Below are positions 7,516 to 13,642 of a stretch of DNA of 13,642 nucleotides, piece by piece. The notes under the pieces are model-generated. The model was not told the DNA's origin, did not search any database, and worked only from the letters and a program-made list of their open reading frames with translations. The position numbers and the translations under genes were made by a program. Each line of letters starts with the position of its first letter. Position 1 is the stretch's first letter. This stretch comes from Gammaproteobacteria bacterium RBG_16_37_9 (lineage in GTDB: Bacteria; Pseudomonadota; Gammaproteobacteria; UBA9339), in assembly GCA_001801345.1 (NCBI GenBank), contig MGXJ01000044.1, positions 19,441 to 33,082 on the forward strand. The letters are read 5' to 3'.

Positions 7516-9545
7516 ATTCTAACATGCTCTTTTTCAGGAATAGCCATGGGATCCCCTGGTTTGCAATTATATGCTTCTTTAAAGCCATCCTGTTGCTTAA
7601 TTTGCTCATTTATCCTTGCAAAACCTAAAGAGTGCGGATCGGTTTTCAATCTTAGCTCGGTAATGCCTTTTCTTTCTACTTCACAATACAGTCTTGCAAG
7701 TTGAAGAAAAAATCTTTTCTTCAACTCTTGGTTATTATCCTTGCCACCAGGAAATGCGGCATTATAAGCTGTGGTAAGACCAACTAAGTCACCTATATTT
7801 TCTCCAAGGGTGAATTTGCCATTATGACCTATCCTGTCATATTGGGTTATTAAAAGCTTAGATCTTTCTTTAAATGTTTTTTTGTCTTTTTCTTTCATCC
7901 AGGGCTTAAATGCACCATCGGCATCATATTTATTTCCGTGATTGTCTATTGCATGACCAAGCTCATGACCAATGACAGCACCAATAGCACCTAAATTCAC
8001 CTCTTCAGGCTCATTTTTATCATAAAAAGGATATTGCAAGATTCCTACCGGAAAACATATTTTGTTATACGATGGATTATAATAGGCATTTACAGTTAGC
8101 GGTCCCATTTCCCAGCGATTGATATTTACAGGACCCTTGAGCTCTTTTAAATCTTTCTCGATTAACAACTGCCCAAGTTTATGGCTGTTGGCAATTGGCG
8201 CATCTACCGAATACACAGCCCTTGGATTAAAATCCCAATCCTTTATAGTGTCAGGACTAACCAATGCTAATTTAGCAATTTTTATCTTACGCATGGCCTC
8301 TTGTTTTGCGCTCTTACTCAACCAAGTATTATTTTGCAATTGTTCCATTAAAGCAATTCTTATTTTCTCAATTGATTTTACAAACTTTTCTTTTGGAAAA
8401 TCCGGGAAAATTTTAGGCAATAGTATGAAATCCACTTCTTTATCAAAGCTGTTCATTACGGCTCTGGTGCAACGCTCTTGCCTATTTGGTCTTTTATTTG
8501 GACCGCCTAAATATTTCTTATTAAACTCAAACTTCTTATTAAAAAATTCCGGGTATGCGTCATCCATTATTGGTCTTAACTGAAAGTATAAAAAAACGCT
8601 TTTTAATTCTTCAAGCGATGCTGTTTTTAGTTTTGTATCAAGAAATTTCATGGTGTTATTCCCTATGATATTTCTTATAATCACATGCTCAGGGATATCA
8701 GAAAGAAATTTTTCTAATTTTAAGTTAGGGTAGTTTTTTATCAATTCTTCACGTGAAACTTTAGTTCTTGAAAAAAGCTGTTCTTGAATAATCGGAGGGG
8801 TTGGATATTTTTGTGCTAATTCTTTTTCAAAGTTAAAGACTAAATCTGCTTTTTTTACCGGAGATTTATCGCCAATAATAGTAAAAAAATCCTTCATTAG
8901 CGCCTTCAGCTCTTTGGTTAATTCTTTATTTTTATAATAATCTCTCTCAGGCAAGCTCCTCAATTCAGTATTAAAAAATAAATCATTATAAGCAGGCCTA
9001 TCGAGATTTGGCTCTTTGGCATTAAAAACAAGAAATCCTAACTGAGACGAACTTGTAATACCTTTTGCAACCATATCAATAAATTCTTCTCTTGTTGTAA
9101 TCTTGTCTAGCATTTCTTTTGTTTGCTTGACGTATTCTTTCTCTTCTTTTTCTTTAGCTTGTTGATTCATACATGCTGAATAATAGCTTTTTACCTCGCT
9201 TTCCATTTCAGACTCAGGTTTTTTTTGGGCCAAATTCAAAAAATATTTCTTTTTAAACTCAAGTAAACGCTCGCTAGCATCACTAAAAGAAAAAATATGG
9301 TTAGAACGATCTTCGCGCAATTTAAAACTGTTTATAACCGGGGAACATGCATACTCATAAAAATTGACACATGGATTAATTGAATTATTTACTGGATACT
9401 CTCTTTTTTCTGGAATGTCTGAGGTTTTGATAACAGTAGGCTGTTTAGCGCTTTCTGCATAAATCAGCTGGCTAAATAAAGTTAGCGTAAAAATTAATGA
9501 ACCCCTTAAGAGTGCTTTAATTATAATTTTTTTAGAAAAAATCAC
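7509..9545 (-). CDS. Exported M13-family zinc metallopeptidase (neprilysin/PepO-like)
   Basis: Predicted secreted or periplasmic oligopeptidase of the gluzincin family M13; 678 residues, normal length. It starts with GTG at 9545 preceded by GGAG five nt upstream; the overlapping ATG at 9547 is out of frame. A signal peptide covers residues 1-30 (Lys-rich start, hydrophobic core, cleavage after IYA). The N-terminal M13 domain shows PCVNFYEYAC (58-67). The catalytic domain has the substrate-binding NAYYNP (486-491), zinc motif HELGH (527-531) with AIDNHGNKYDADG, and ENIGD (582-586), whose Glu582 is the third zinc ligand. The C-terminus keeps the family pattern C-K-P-G-D-P-M...RIW (661-678). All catalytic residues are present, so it should be active. 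Its tail overlaps tsaE by seven bases, placing it first in a probable peptidase-tsaE-mutL operon. I see no lipobox, so it is not predicted to be a lipoprotein. Confidence 0.94.
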   Translation of the reverse strand: MIFSKKIIIKALLRGSLIFTLTLFSQLIYAESAKQPTVIKTSDIPEKREYPVNNSINPCVNFYEYACSPVINSFKLREDRSNHIFSFSDASERLLEFKKKYFLNLAQKKPESEMESEVKSYYSACMNQQAKEKEEKEYVKQTKEMLDKITTREEFIDMVAKGITSSSQLGFLVFNAKEPNLDRPAYNDLFFNTELRSLPERDYYKNKELTKELKALMKDFFTIIGDKSPVKKADLVFNFEKELAQKYPTPPIIQEQLFSRTKVSREELIKNYPNLKLEKFLSDIPEHVIIRNIIGNNTMKFLDTKLKTASLEELKSVFLYFQLRPIMDDAYPEFFNKKFEFNKKYLGGPNKRPNRQERCTRAVMNSFDKEVDFILLPKIFPDFPKEKFVKSIEKIRIALMEQLQNNTWLSKSAKQEAMRKIKIAKLALVSPDTIKDWDFNPRAVYSVDAPIANSHKLGQLLIEKDLKELKGPVNINRWEMGPLTVNAYYNPSYNKICFPVGILQYPFYDKNEPEEVNLGAIGAVIGHELGHAIDNHGNKYDADGAFKPWMKEKDKKTFKERSKLLITQYDRIGHNGKFTLGENIGDLVGLTTAYNAAFPGGKDNNQELKKRFFLQLARLYCEVERKGITELRLKTDPHSLGFARINEQIKQQDGFKEAYNCKPGDPMAIPEKEHVRIW

Positions 9546-9550
9546 ATTAT

Positions 9551-9554
9551 CTCC
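9551..9554 (-). promoter_or_regulatory. Ribosome binding site fixing the GTG start of the M13 peptidase
   Basis: GGAG on the - strand sits five nt before GTG 9545-9543 and supports this non-ATG start. The downstream signal-peptide N-region (MIFSKK) makes sense only with this frame and start. Confidence 0.6.
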
Positions 9555-9663
9555 ATAAAAATAAATATTCTAACATCTGGCAATAAATCCGGGGCAATTA
9601 TACCCAATTCCCCATGTTTTGTCGCTACCAAAAATCCGCCATGTTTTTACCACTAGGGGCATT

Positions 9664-9928
9664 GTGCGCGGATAGAATGGTAGAGTGTCGTCATTGCGAG
9701 CTGTTGGCGCCAATGAATTAATTAATATCACTGTTCTCTCGCGCCAACAGCGCGGCAACCCAGAAACGATACTGGATAATAGTAAGTTCAAAAAAATTAG
9801 CAAAGCACAAAATACTATTATTCAAAACCGCTCCTGGTTTGCTTCACCTTCGGCGCGATACTGCCTACCTTATATCAGATCGCTCGCGCCTGCGGTTCGC
9901 GATGACGACACTTTTTTTATCCGCGCAC
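9664..9928. repeat. 265-bp imperfect palindromic repeat of the TCATTGCGAG type
   Basis: Two nested exact arm pairs define it: 9664-9674 with 9918-9928 (GTGCGCGGATA), and 9684-9694 with 9902-9912 (AGTGTCGTCAT). Inside are further dyads: GCTGTTGGCGC at 9700-9710 with 9741-9751, and 9773-9784 with 9813-9824 (11 of 12 pairs). TGCGAGCTGTTGG at 9695-9707 is also repeated inverted at 9928-9940, just past the edge. The wording (TCATTGCGAG..., ...GCGGCAACCCAG...) resembles the non-coding dispersed repeats seen in many Legionellales and Rickettsiales genomes. Short open frames crossing it show no codon structure or ribosome site. It fills most of the divergent gap between the peptidase and queG; 9546-9663 holds nothing else I can identify. 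Confidence 0.75.
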
Positions 9929-9973
9929 CAACAGCTCGCAAGGACAAGCCTGGCTTGCTTCCTTACAACTCGA

Positions 9974-9979
9974 TATAAT
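9974..9979 (+). promoter_or_regulatory. Candidate -10 element for queG
   Basis: A perfect TATAAT lies 30 nt before the queG ATG, just outside the palindromic repeat. The hexamer 17 nt upstream (TGGCTT, 9951-9956) is a poor -35. If this promoter is real, its -35 region lies just beyond the repeat, so insertion of the repeat may have shaped queG expression. Low certainty. Confidence 0.35.
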
Positions 9980-10009
9980 AAACTAGAGTATTTTACATAA
10001 ACATTCCCT

Positions 10010-11050
10010 ATGAACTCAAATTACAAATATGATTTTAAACAACTTGCTCTCGAGATCAAGCAATTGGGCAAAGAACTCGGTTTTGATCAAATTGGCATTA
10101 CTAATACGGACATTACTCAAGAAGTTGTTCATCTTAAAACTTGGGTAAAATCCGGTCGCCATGGCAACATGAGCTACTTTGAAAAACACTCTGAGATCTA
10201 TGAATGCCCGCAAAAGTTACTTCCTACCACAACCAGAGTAATTTGTTGTCGCATTAACTATCCACTATCCCAATCATCTTCTCACCCTATTGCATCATTT
10301 GCTCAGATCCAAGATTATTCTTCGCATATCCGCCAATTATTAAAAATATATGTGGCTAAGATACTGGAGAAAATTAGATTACCACAAGAAACGAGAGTAT
10401 TTTCAGGTAATGCTCCTATTTTAGAAAAAGCTCTTGCAGCAAAAGCAGGACTTGGATGGTATGGAAAAAACTCTATTTTAATTAATCAGGACTCTGGTTC
10501 CTATTTTTTCTTAGGTGAGATTTTTACCAATATGCCGTTACCGCTAGACAAACCTGTAGAAGATCGATGCGGCAGTTGTTTTAAATGTGGAGACTCTTGC
10601 CCAACCAAAGCCATAATTACACCGCATAAACTCGATGCTAGATGTTGCGTCGCATACCTGACTATTGAACACAAAGGTTCTATTCCTATAGAGCTACGGC
10701 CATTGATTGGCACAAAAGTTTTTGGCTGCGATATTTGTCAACAAGCTTGTCCTTGGAACAACTGTAGAAAAAATCAAACCCCACCAAATACAACATTTGT
10801 TCTATCTAATCACCTTGGATCAGACAATTTAGTTGATTGGTTTTTATGGAGTGAACAAGAATTTCTTGATAAAACCAAAAATACTCCTATCAAGCGCATA
10901 GGTTATGAACGTTGGTTACGTAATCTGGCTGTAGCTCTTGGAAATTCCGAACCCAATAAAGAAATATCAGAAGCTTTGCAATCACGATTAAATCATCCGT
11001 CTGCCCTGGTGCGCGAACACGTGGAGTGGGCATTGGCTTCAACTCAATAG
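10010..11050 (+). CDS. queG: Epoxyqueuosine reductase QueG
   Basis: Cobalamin- and iron-sulfur-dependent enzyme that reduces epoxyqueuosine to queuosine at the wobble base of tRNAs with GUN anticodons; cytoplasmic. 346 residues, a little shorter than the about 379 of E. coli. The start aligns with family N-termini (QLALEIKQLGKELGFDQIGI at 11-30), although no good ribosome site precedes the ATG. Two [4Fe-4S] motifs are present: CGSCFKCGDSCP (187-198) and CDICQQACP (240-248), with DARCCVAYLTIEHKG between. AGLGWYGKNS (146-155) is the cobalamin-domain signature. The C-terminal part (about 298-345) has HEAT-like helices (ERWLRNLAVALGN). Oddity: where relatives have D-S-A-P-x-L-E, this protein reads G133-N-A-P-I-L-E, so the conserved acidic residue proposed as catalytic acid is missing. 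It is divergent from the peptidase and probably a single-gene unit. Confidence 0.94.
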   Translation: MNSNYKYDFKQLALEIKQLGKELGFDQIGITNTDITQEVVHLKTWVKSGRHGNMSYFEKHSEIYECPQKLLPTTTRVICCRINYPLSQSSSHPIASFAQIQDYSSHIRQLLKIYVAKILEKIRLPQETRVFSGNAPILEKALAAKAGLGWYGKNSILINQDSGSYFFLGEIFTNMPLPLDKPVEDRCGSCFKCGDSCPTKAIITPHKLDARCCVAYLTIEHKGSIPIELRPLIGTKVFGCDICQQACPWNNCRKNQTPPNTTFVLSNHLGSDNLVDWFLWSEQEFLDKTKNTPIKRIGYERWLRNLAVALGNSEPNKEISEALQSRLNHPSALVREHVEWALASTQ

Positions 11051-11113
11051 ACAGTAGTTTTTATATTTATATATTTAATGAAAATGTAGAAAATCGGTAA
11101 AATTAGAAAAATA

Positions 11114-11122
11114 TGCTATATT
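11114..11122 (+). promoter_or_regulatory. Possible extended -10 promoter upstream of the CaaX-protein gene
   Basis: TGC-TATATT fits an extended -10 (TGnTATAAT-like). The hexamer 17 nt upstream, TCGGTA (11094-11099), matches the -35 consensus at three positions. It would give a leader of about 170 nt. A second TATAAT at 11209-11214, overlapping the dyad described separately, is an alternative. Neither is secure. Confidence 0.25.
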
Positions 11123-11162
11123 TATGTCAATGAGGTTTAAAAATATAAGTGTTGTGGCCATT

Positions 11163-11212
11163 TATATGGAATATCGGGCAATGCGATGGAATATATTTTC
11201 GGATTCCATATA
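11163..11212. repeat. Dyad and direct repeats in the leader of the CaaX-protein gene
   Basis: TATATGGAAT (11163-11172) and ATTCCATATA (11203-11212) are exact inverted copies 30 nt apart. A second direct copy of ATGGAATAT occurs at 11186-11194, 20 nt after the first (11166-11174). The right arm overlaps a TATAAT. This layout is like an operator with two or three half-sites, or a leader hairpin. The rest of the gap 11051-11303 is AT-rich with no gene or clear terminator for queG. Confidence 0.45.
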
Positions 11213-11293
11213 ATGAATATGGGGACAAATATTTTCAAAAATTGGAATTAACCAACTTATCGTAGTTTATTGCGTTACAAATTTAATTTTCTA

Positions 11294-11298
11294 GAGGT
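11294..11298 (+). promoter_or_regulatory. Ribosome binding site of the CaaX-protein gene
   Basis: GAGGT five nt before ATG 11304. It supports this start, which also yields a well-formed signal peptide; the next Met (residue 8) would lose the basic N-region. Confidence 0.6.
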
Positions 11299-11303
11299 AA
11301 CAT

Positions 11304-12320
11304 ATGTATTTTAAACTTAATAGAATGAGTGTTTTATTACTTATTGCATTGTTTTCTTTATTTATTTCAAACACTTCTTTTGCAGATTCTAATCAAGATT
11401 TATTAGTCGCAATAGGAGAAAATAATATCGATCGTGCAAGAGAAATTCTACAATATGGTGAAGTAAATTTTCAAAAGATGGACTGGCTTAGGAGCGATAA
11501 ATTACCATCACGAGAAATGAGTGAACTTCTGCTTGAAAACCAGTACAATAAATTAGGCTTAGAAAGATTTCTCGGGCTTATTGTGGGTTATAATTATTTG
11601 GAATATAGAAAGGAAGAGGATGCCCAAAAGGAATTGGTTATCCTTGCTCTGCAAAAGGGTGTAAATCCTAATATACTGTTAGATATAGCCATTGAAAGAG
11701 GTTGGAAATCTACTCCGCAGACTCGTGTAGGCTGCCATTTGTCAGACTCTCTTGCAGAATATTACATGCTTTTAGCTCTTAGTGAAGGAGCAAAATTTTC
11801 TAACATTGAAATAGGACCAAACGCATATCCTTGCGCAACCTTAAAGCTAATTGGGATAATGCTCGATAATCATTTTGATCCAAACAAAATGATAGAAATG
11901 GCTTTAGCGGAACCTTTTTCAACATATGCTTCTGGGCTTGAAAGTCGCCTAAGTAAAAGAAAGGCTGTTATAAATCTAGCCTTAGATATGAAGGCAGATC
12001 CTAATGTATTATTGGAAATGGCTGTTAATAAATGTCATTTTACTGAACGTGTTACACATATCTTATGTATAGATAAAAAGGAACAGGATGAATTAATAAA
12101 GATGGCCTTGGCTCGTGGTGCCAAGTTTTCTGCTATTAGGATAGTAGTTTATTATGGTTCTATCTCTAACCCTTATGAGGGAAGAGAAGAAGTAGTAAAA
12201 TATGCCATAAGTGAAGGCGCCATATATTTTGATCCCGGAGAAGAAGAGAGAAAAAAGTGGGAAGAGCAATGGAGAAAGTTAGAGCAGGATCAATGCTGCT
12301 CGACGTGCGTTATCTTATGA
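11304..12320 (+). CDS. Exported ankyrin-like repeat protein with C-terminal CaaX prenylation box; candidate host-targeted effector
   Basis: No close family recognised. 338 residues. A signal peptide covers 1-27 (KLNR, hydrophobic core, cleavage likely after SFA). Residues 31-56 read like one ankyrin unit (LLVAIGENNIDRAREILQYG). Later come degenerate units with the pattern LI-x-LAL-x-x-GA-x-PN-x-LLEMA at about 110-131, 153-172, 180-203, 220-243, 262-284 and 295-308. An acidic/basic, probably helical segment (311-330) leads to the last residues QDQCCSTCVIL. CVIL is a canonical CaaX box, with Leu favouring geranylgeranylation, and the CC four residues before it is a usual palmitoylation site. 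From memory, human Rap2B ends CCSACVIL and Rap2C ends QDQCCTTCVVQ. Bacteria lack CaaX prenyltransferases, so the box would work only inside a eukaryotic host, as known for Legionella AnkB. The signal peptide is puzzling, since delivery must end in the host cytosol. Gene call firm, effector role inferred. Confidence 0.85.
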   Translation: MYFKLNRMSVLLLIALFSLFISNTSFADSNQDLLVAIGENNIDRAREILQYGEVNFQKMDWLRSDKLPSREMSELLLENQYNKLGLERFLGLIVGYNYLEYRKEEDAQKELVILALQKGVNPNILLDIAIERGWKSTPQTRVGCHLSDSLAEYYMLLALSEGAKFSNIEIGPNAYPCATLKLIGIMLDNHFDPNKMIEMALAEPFSTYASGLESRLSKRKAVINLALDMKADPNVLLEMAVNKCHFTERVTHILCIDKKEQDELIKMALARGAKFSAIRIVVYYGSISNPYEGREEVVKYAISEGAIYFDPGEEERKKWEEQWRKLEQDQCCSTCVIL

Positions 12321-12429
12321 AAACTGGGTTAGATCTTCATTACAAACAATGACCGACAAAATTAGATGTAAGGTTTTGATAGCAACCGGAATTCGCGTTA
12401 TTATTTTACATAGATATCTTCTACAAACC

Positions 12430-13642
12430 TCATTCTTTGAATAAATCATCTAGAACTGCACAACCGGAAACAAGTTCTTCGGAGTACATGGTCGGCTTAA
12501 GACCATTCGCGCTAATCATGGCAATAAAAATTTGTTTATGCGTTCCAGTATGCTTTTTATAAACTTCAACTTTGTTGCGTAGATTAGCTGCATATTGTTT
12601 ATCAATAACAAATGGTTCATAAGAATACTTGATCTCGCAGATTGTAATAACGTTGTCATTTCTGTCGAATAGTAGATCAATCTGCGCACCAAGATCATTT
12701 TTGCTTCCTTTCTTGGGAGTATATTTCCATGCACCAACAAAATTAAAAATCGAATCAATATTTAAAGCTCGCACAATTTGCTCTATATGCTTATAGCAAA
12801 TAGCTTCGAAAGCATACCCAGACCAAGCTTTCCAATCCGGACTTTGCGCTATATGTTGCCAAGCATTGCGTCTATTGGTAATTTTTAAAAATCCTGTTTT
12901 ATTAGGATCAATCCAGTGAAAATAAAACAGTGTATATTCGTCAATTATTTTGTAATAAATGCCACGTTCTTTATGCCCATAAGGAATAAAACTTGTTATA
13001 AAACCAGCTTCTTCTAAATCTTTTAGCCGACCAGATGCCCTGCCACCAGATGATAAATTACATATTTTGACTAAATCATTTTTACTGATCCCATTACGAT
13101 GCTGTGAGATCGTTTTTATTATATCTAAATACTGACTCGTGTCATCGAACAAAGAGGCAAAAATATTAGTAAATTCATCTCGCAAAAATCCTCCTCGTTC
13201 AAAACATAACTGATTGATATTTTGCTGGGCAGATAACCCTTTTTCAATATGATTAAGGTAAAGAGGTATTCCACCAGTAACCATATATACTTCTAATATC
13301 TGCTGATTGCTCAATTTAATCCCATTAGCACTTAATAATTGCTTGGCTTCATAAAGATTGAATGGATGTAATTCCATTCTTGCAGTAACCCTATTATAAA
13401 GTCCACCAGTATTATTAATTATTCTTTTAAGAATCCAAGATGCTGATGATCCACAAACTACTAACTTAATATTATTATTCCAATTCCATTTGTTATTCCA
13501 AGTGTGCTCTAATACCTGCAAAAGGCGAGATTTTTTAGTAGCCATCCATGGAAATTCATCCAAAAATATAACTATCTTTTTCCTTTTATCAATAGCGCTA
13601 ATAGCATTATTTAAAACGTCAAAAGCATCCCACCAAGTTCCC
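12430..13642 (-). CDS. AAA-type ATPase with winged helix and C-terminal DUF234/PD-(D/E)XK-like domain; N-terminus cut by window
   Basis: The frame is open to the window edge; the TTG at 13563 is not a start, since coding sequence continues upstream (KKIVIFLDEFPWM). About 403 residues are visible; the Walker A loop and roughly 60-90 residues should lie beyond 13642. Seen: Walker B VIFLDEFPW (about 24-32), sensor-like KLVVCGSSASWI, the arginine-containing LYNRVTARMELHPF, and GGIPLYLNHIE, all typical of the prokaryotic ATPases that carry a DUF234 tail. A winged-helix-like segment follows (ISKNDLVKICNLSSGGRASG). Near the end, AQIDLLFDRNDNVITICEIK gives the D...ExK pattern of the PD-(D/E)XK nuclease fold. 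The family's cellular role is not established; mobile or defence-like functions have been suggested for relatives. It converges on the CaaX gene; the 109 nt between (12321-12429) show no terminator hairpin or credible gene. Confidence 0.85.
   Translation of the reverse strand, partial: GTWWDAFDVLNNAISAIDKRKKIVIFLDEFPWMATKKSRLLQVLEHTWNNKWNWNNNIKLVVCGSSASWILKRIINNTGGLYNRVTARMELHPFNLYEAKQLLSANGIKLSNQQILEVYMVTGGIPLYLNHIEKGLSAQQNINQLCFERGGFLRDEFTNIFASLFDDTSQYLDIIKTISQHRNGISKNDLVKICNLSSGGRASGRLKDLEEAGFITSFIPYGHKERGIYYKIIDEYTLFYFHWIDPNKTGFLKITNRRNAWQHIAQSPDWKAWSGYAFEAICYKHIEQIVRALNIDSIFNFVGAWKYTPKKGSKNDLGAQIDLLFDRNDNVITICEIKYSYEPFVIDKQYAANLRNKVEVYKKHTGTHKQIFIAMISANGLKPTMYSEELVSGCAVLDDLFKE

Noticed and set aside
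8119..8583. 154-residue frame antisense to the M13 peptidase
   Set aside because: It is a mirror of well-conserved peptidase coding sequence and has no supporting start signal or recognisable domain.
9570..9978. Two overlapping short open frames on opposite strands in the divergent gap
   Set aside because: They lie across the palindromic repeat, lack ribosome sites, and their translations (many Arg, Asn, Ser from the repeat) show no protein-like pattern.
12349..12444. 31-codon frame beginning ATGACCGAC after the CaaX gene
   Set aside because: No ribosome site, runs into the end of the convergent ATPase gene, and is too short to support.
13561..13563. TTG as the start of the ATPase
   Set aside because: The coding frame continues upstream to the window edge, and this Leu is part of the Walker B strand, so the true start is outside.
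1..13642. CRISPR array, tRNA or rRNA genes, integrase or full insertion sequence
   Set aside because: I saw no regularly spaced direct repeats, cloverleaf-like segments, rRNA-like stretches or transposase/integrase motifs on either strand.

Overview
The window looks like a piece of chromosome from an AT-rich gammaproteobacterium. The best guess is the Legionellales/Coxiellaceae group (host-associated or intracellular), but this is inference from gene content, not a database match. Housekeeping proteins (MutL, TsaE, QueG, three-gene transhydrogenase) read as gammaproteobacterial. MutL keeps the endonuclease motif typical of bacteria without MutH. Among them sit genes that look aimed at a eukaryotic host: a patatin-type lipase with a very long charged helical tail, and an exported repeat protein ending in a textbook CaaX prenylation box.

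Layout, left to right. (1) 1-2592, + strand: the end of pntAA, then pntAB and pntB, with overlapping ends; together they encode the proton-translocating NAD(P) transhydrogenase. (2) 2619-5123, + strand: patatin-like lipase with its own strong Shine-Dalgarno, 26 nt after pntB. It converges on mutL, and the two share a compact hairpin with A/T flanks that can terminate both. (3) 9545-5146, - strand: an exported M13 zinc metallopeptidase, tsaE (tRNA t6A synthesis) and mutL (mismatch repair), overlapping or abutting and probably one operon. A perfect 30-bp palindrome lies inside the 5' end of the tsaE frame and is read through in frame. (4) 9546-10009: divergent intergenic region filled mostly by a 265-bp imperfect palindromic repeat of the 'TCATTGCGAG' kind. 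(5) 10010-11050, + strand: queG (queuosine synthesis). (6) 11051-11303: AT-rich intergenic region with dyad and direct repeats. (7) 11304-12320, + strand: signal-peptide protein with six degenerate ankyrin-like units and the C-terminal CCSTCVIL. (8) 12430-13642, - strand: AAA-type ATPase with a C-terminal nuclease-like (DUF234) domain, cut by the window edge.

How they fit together: pnt supplies NADPH; queG and tsaE modify tRNA; mutL repairs mismatches. queG, tsaE and mutL belong to the same neighbourhood in E. coli and related bacteria, so this is a rearranged remnant of that cluster with an M13 peptidase placed in it. The most noteworthy item is the CaaX-tailed protein. Its last residues resemble the doubly lipidated tails of eukaryotic Rap2 GTPases, which suggests a secreted effector that uses host lipidation to reach host membranes. 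The patatin-like protein is a second effector candidate.
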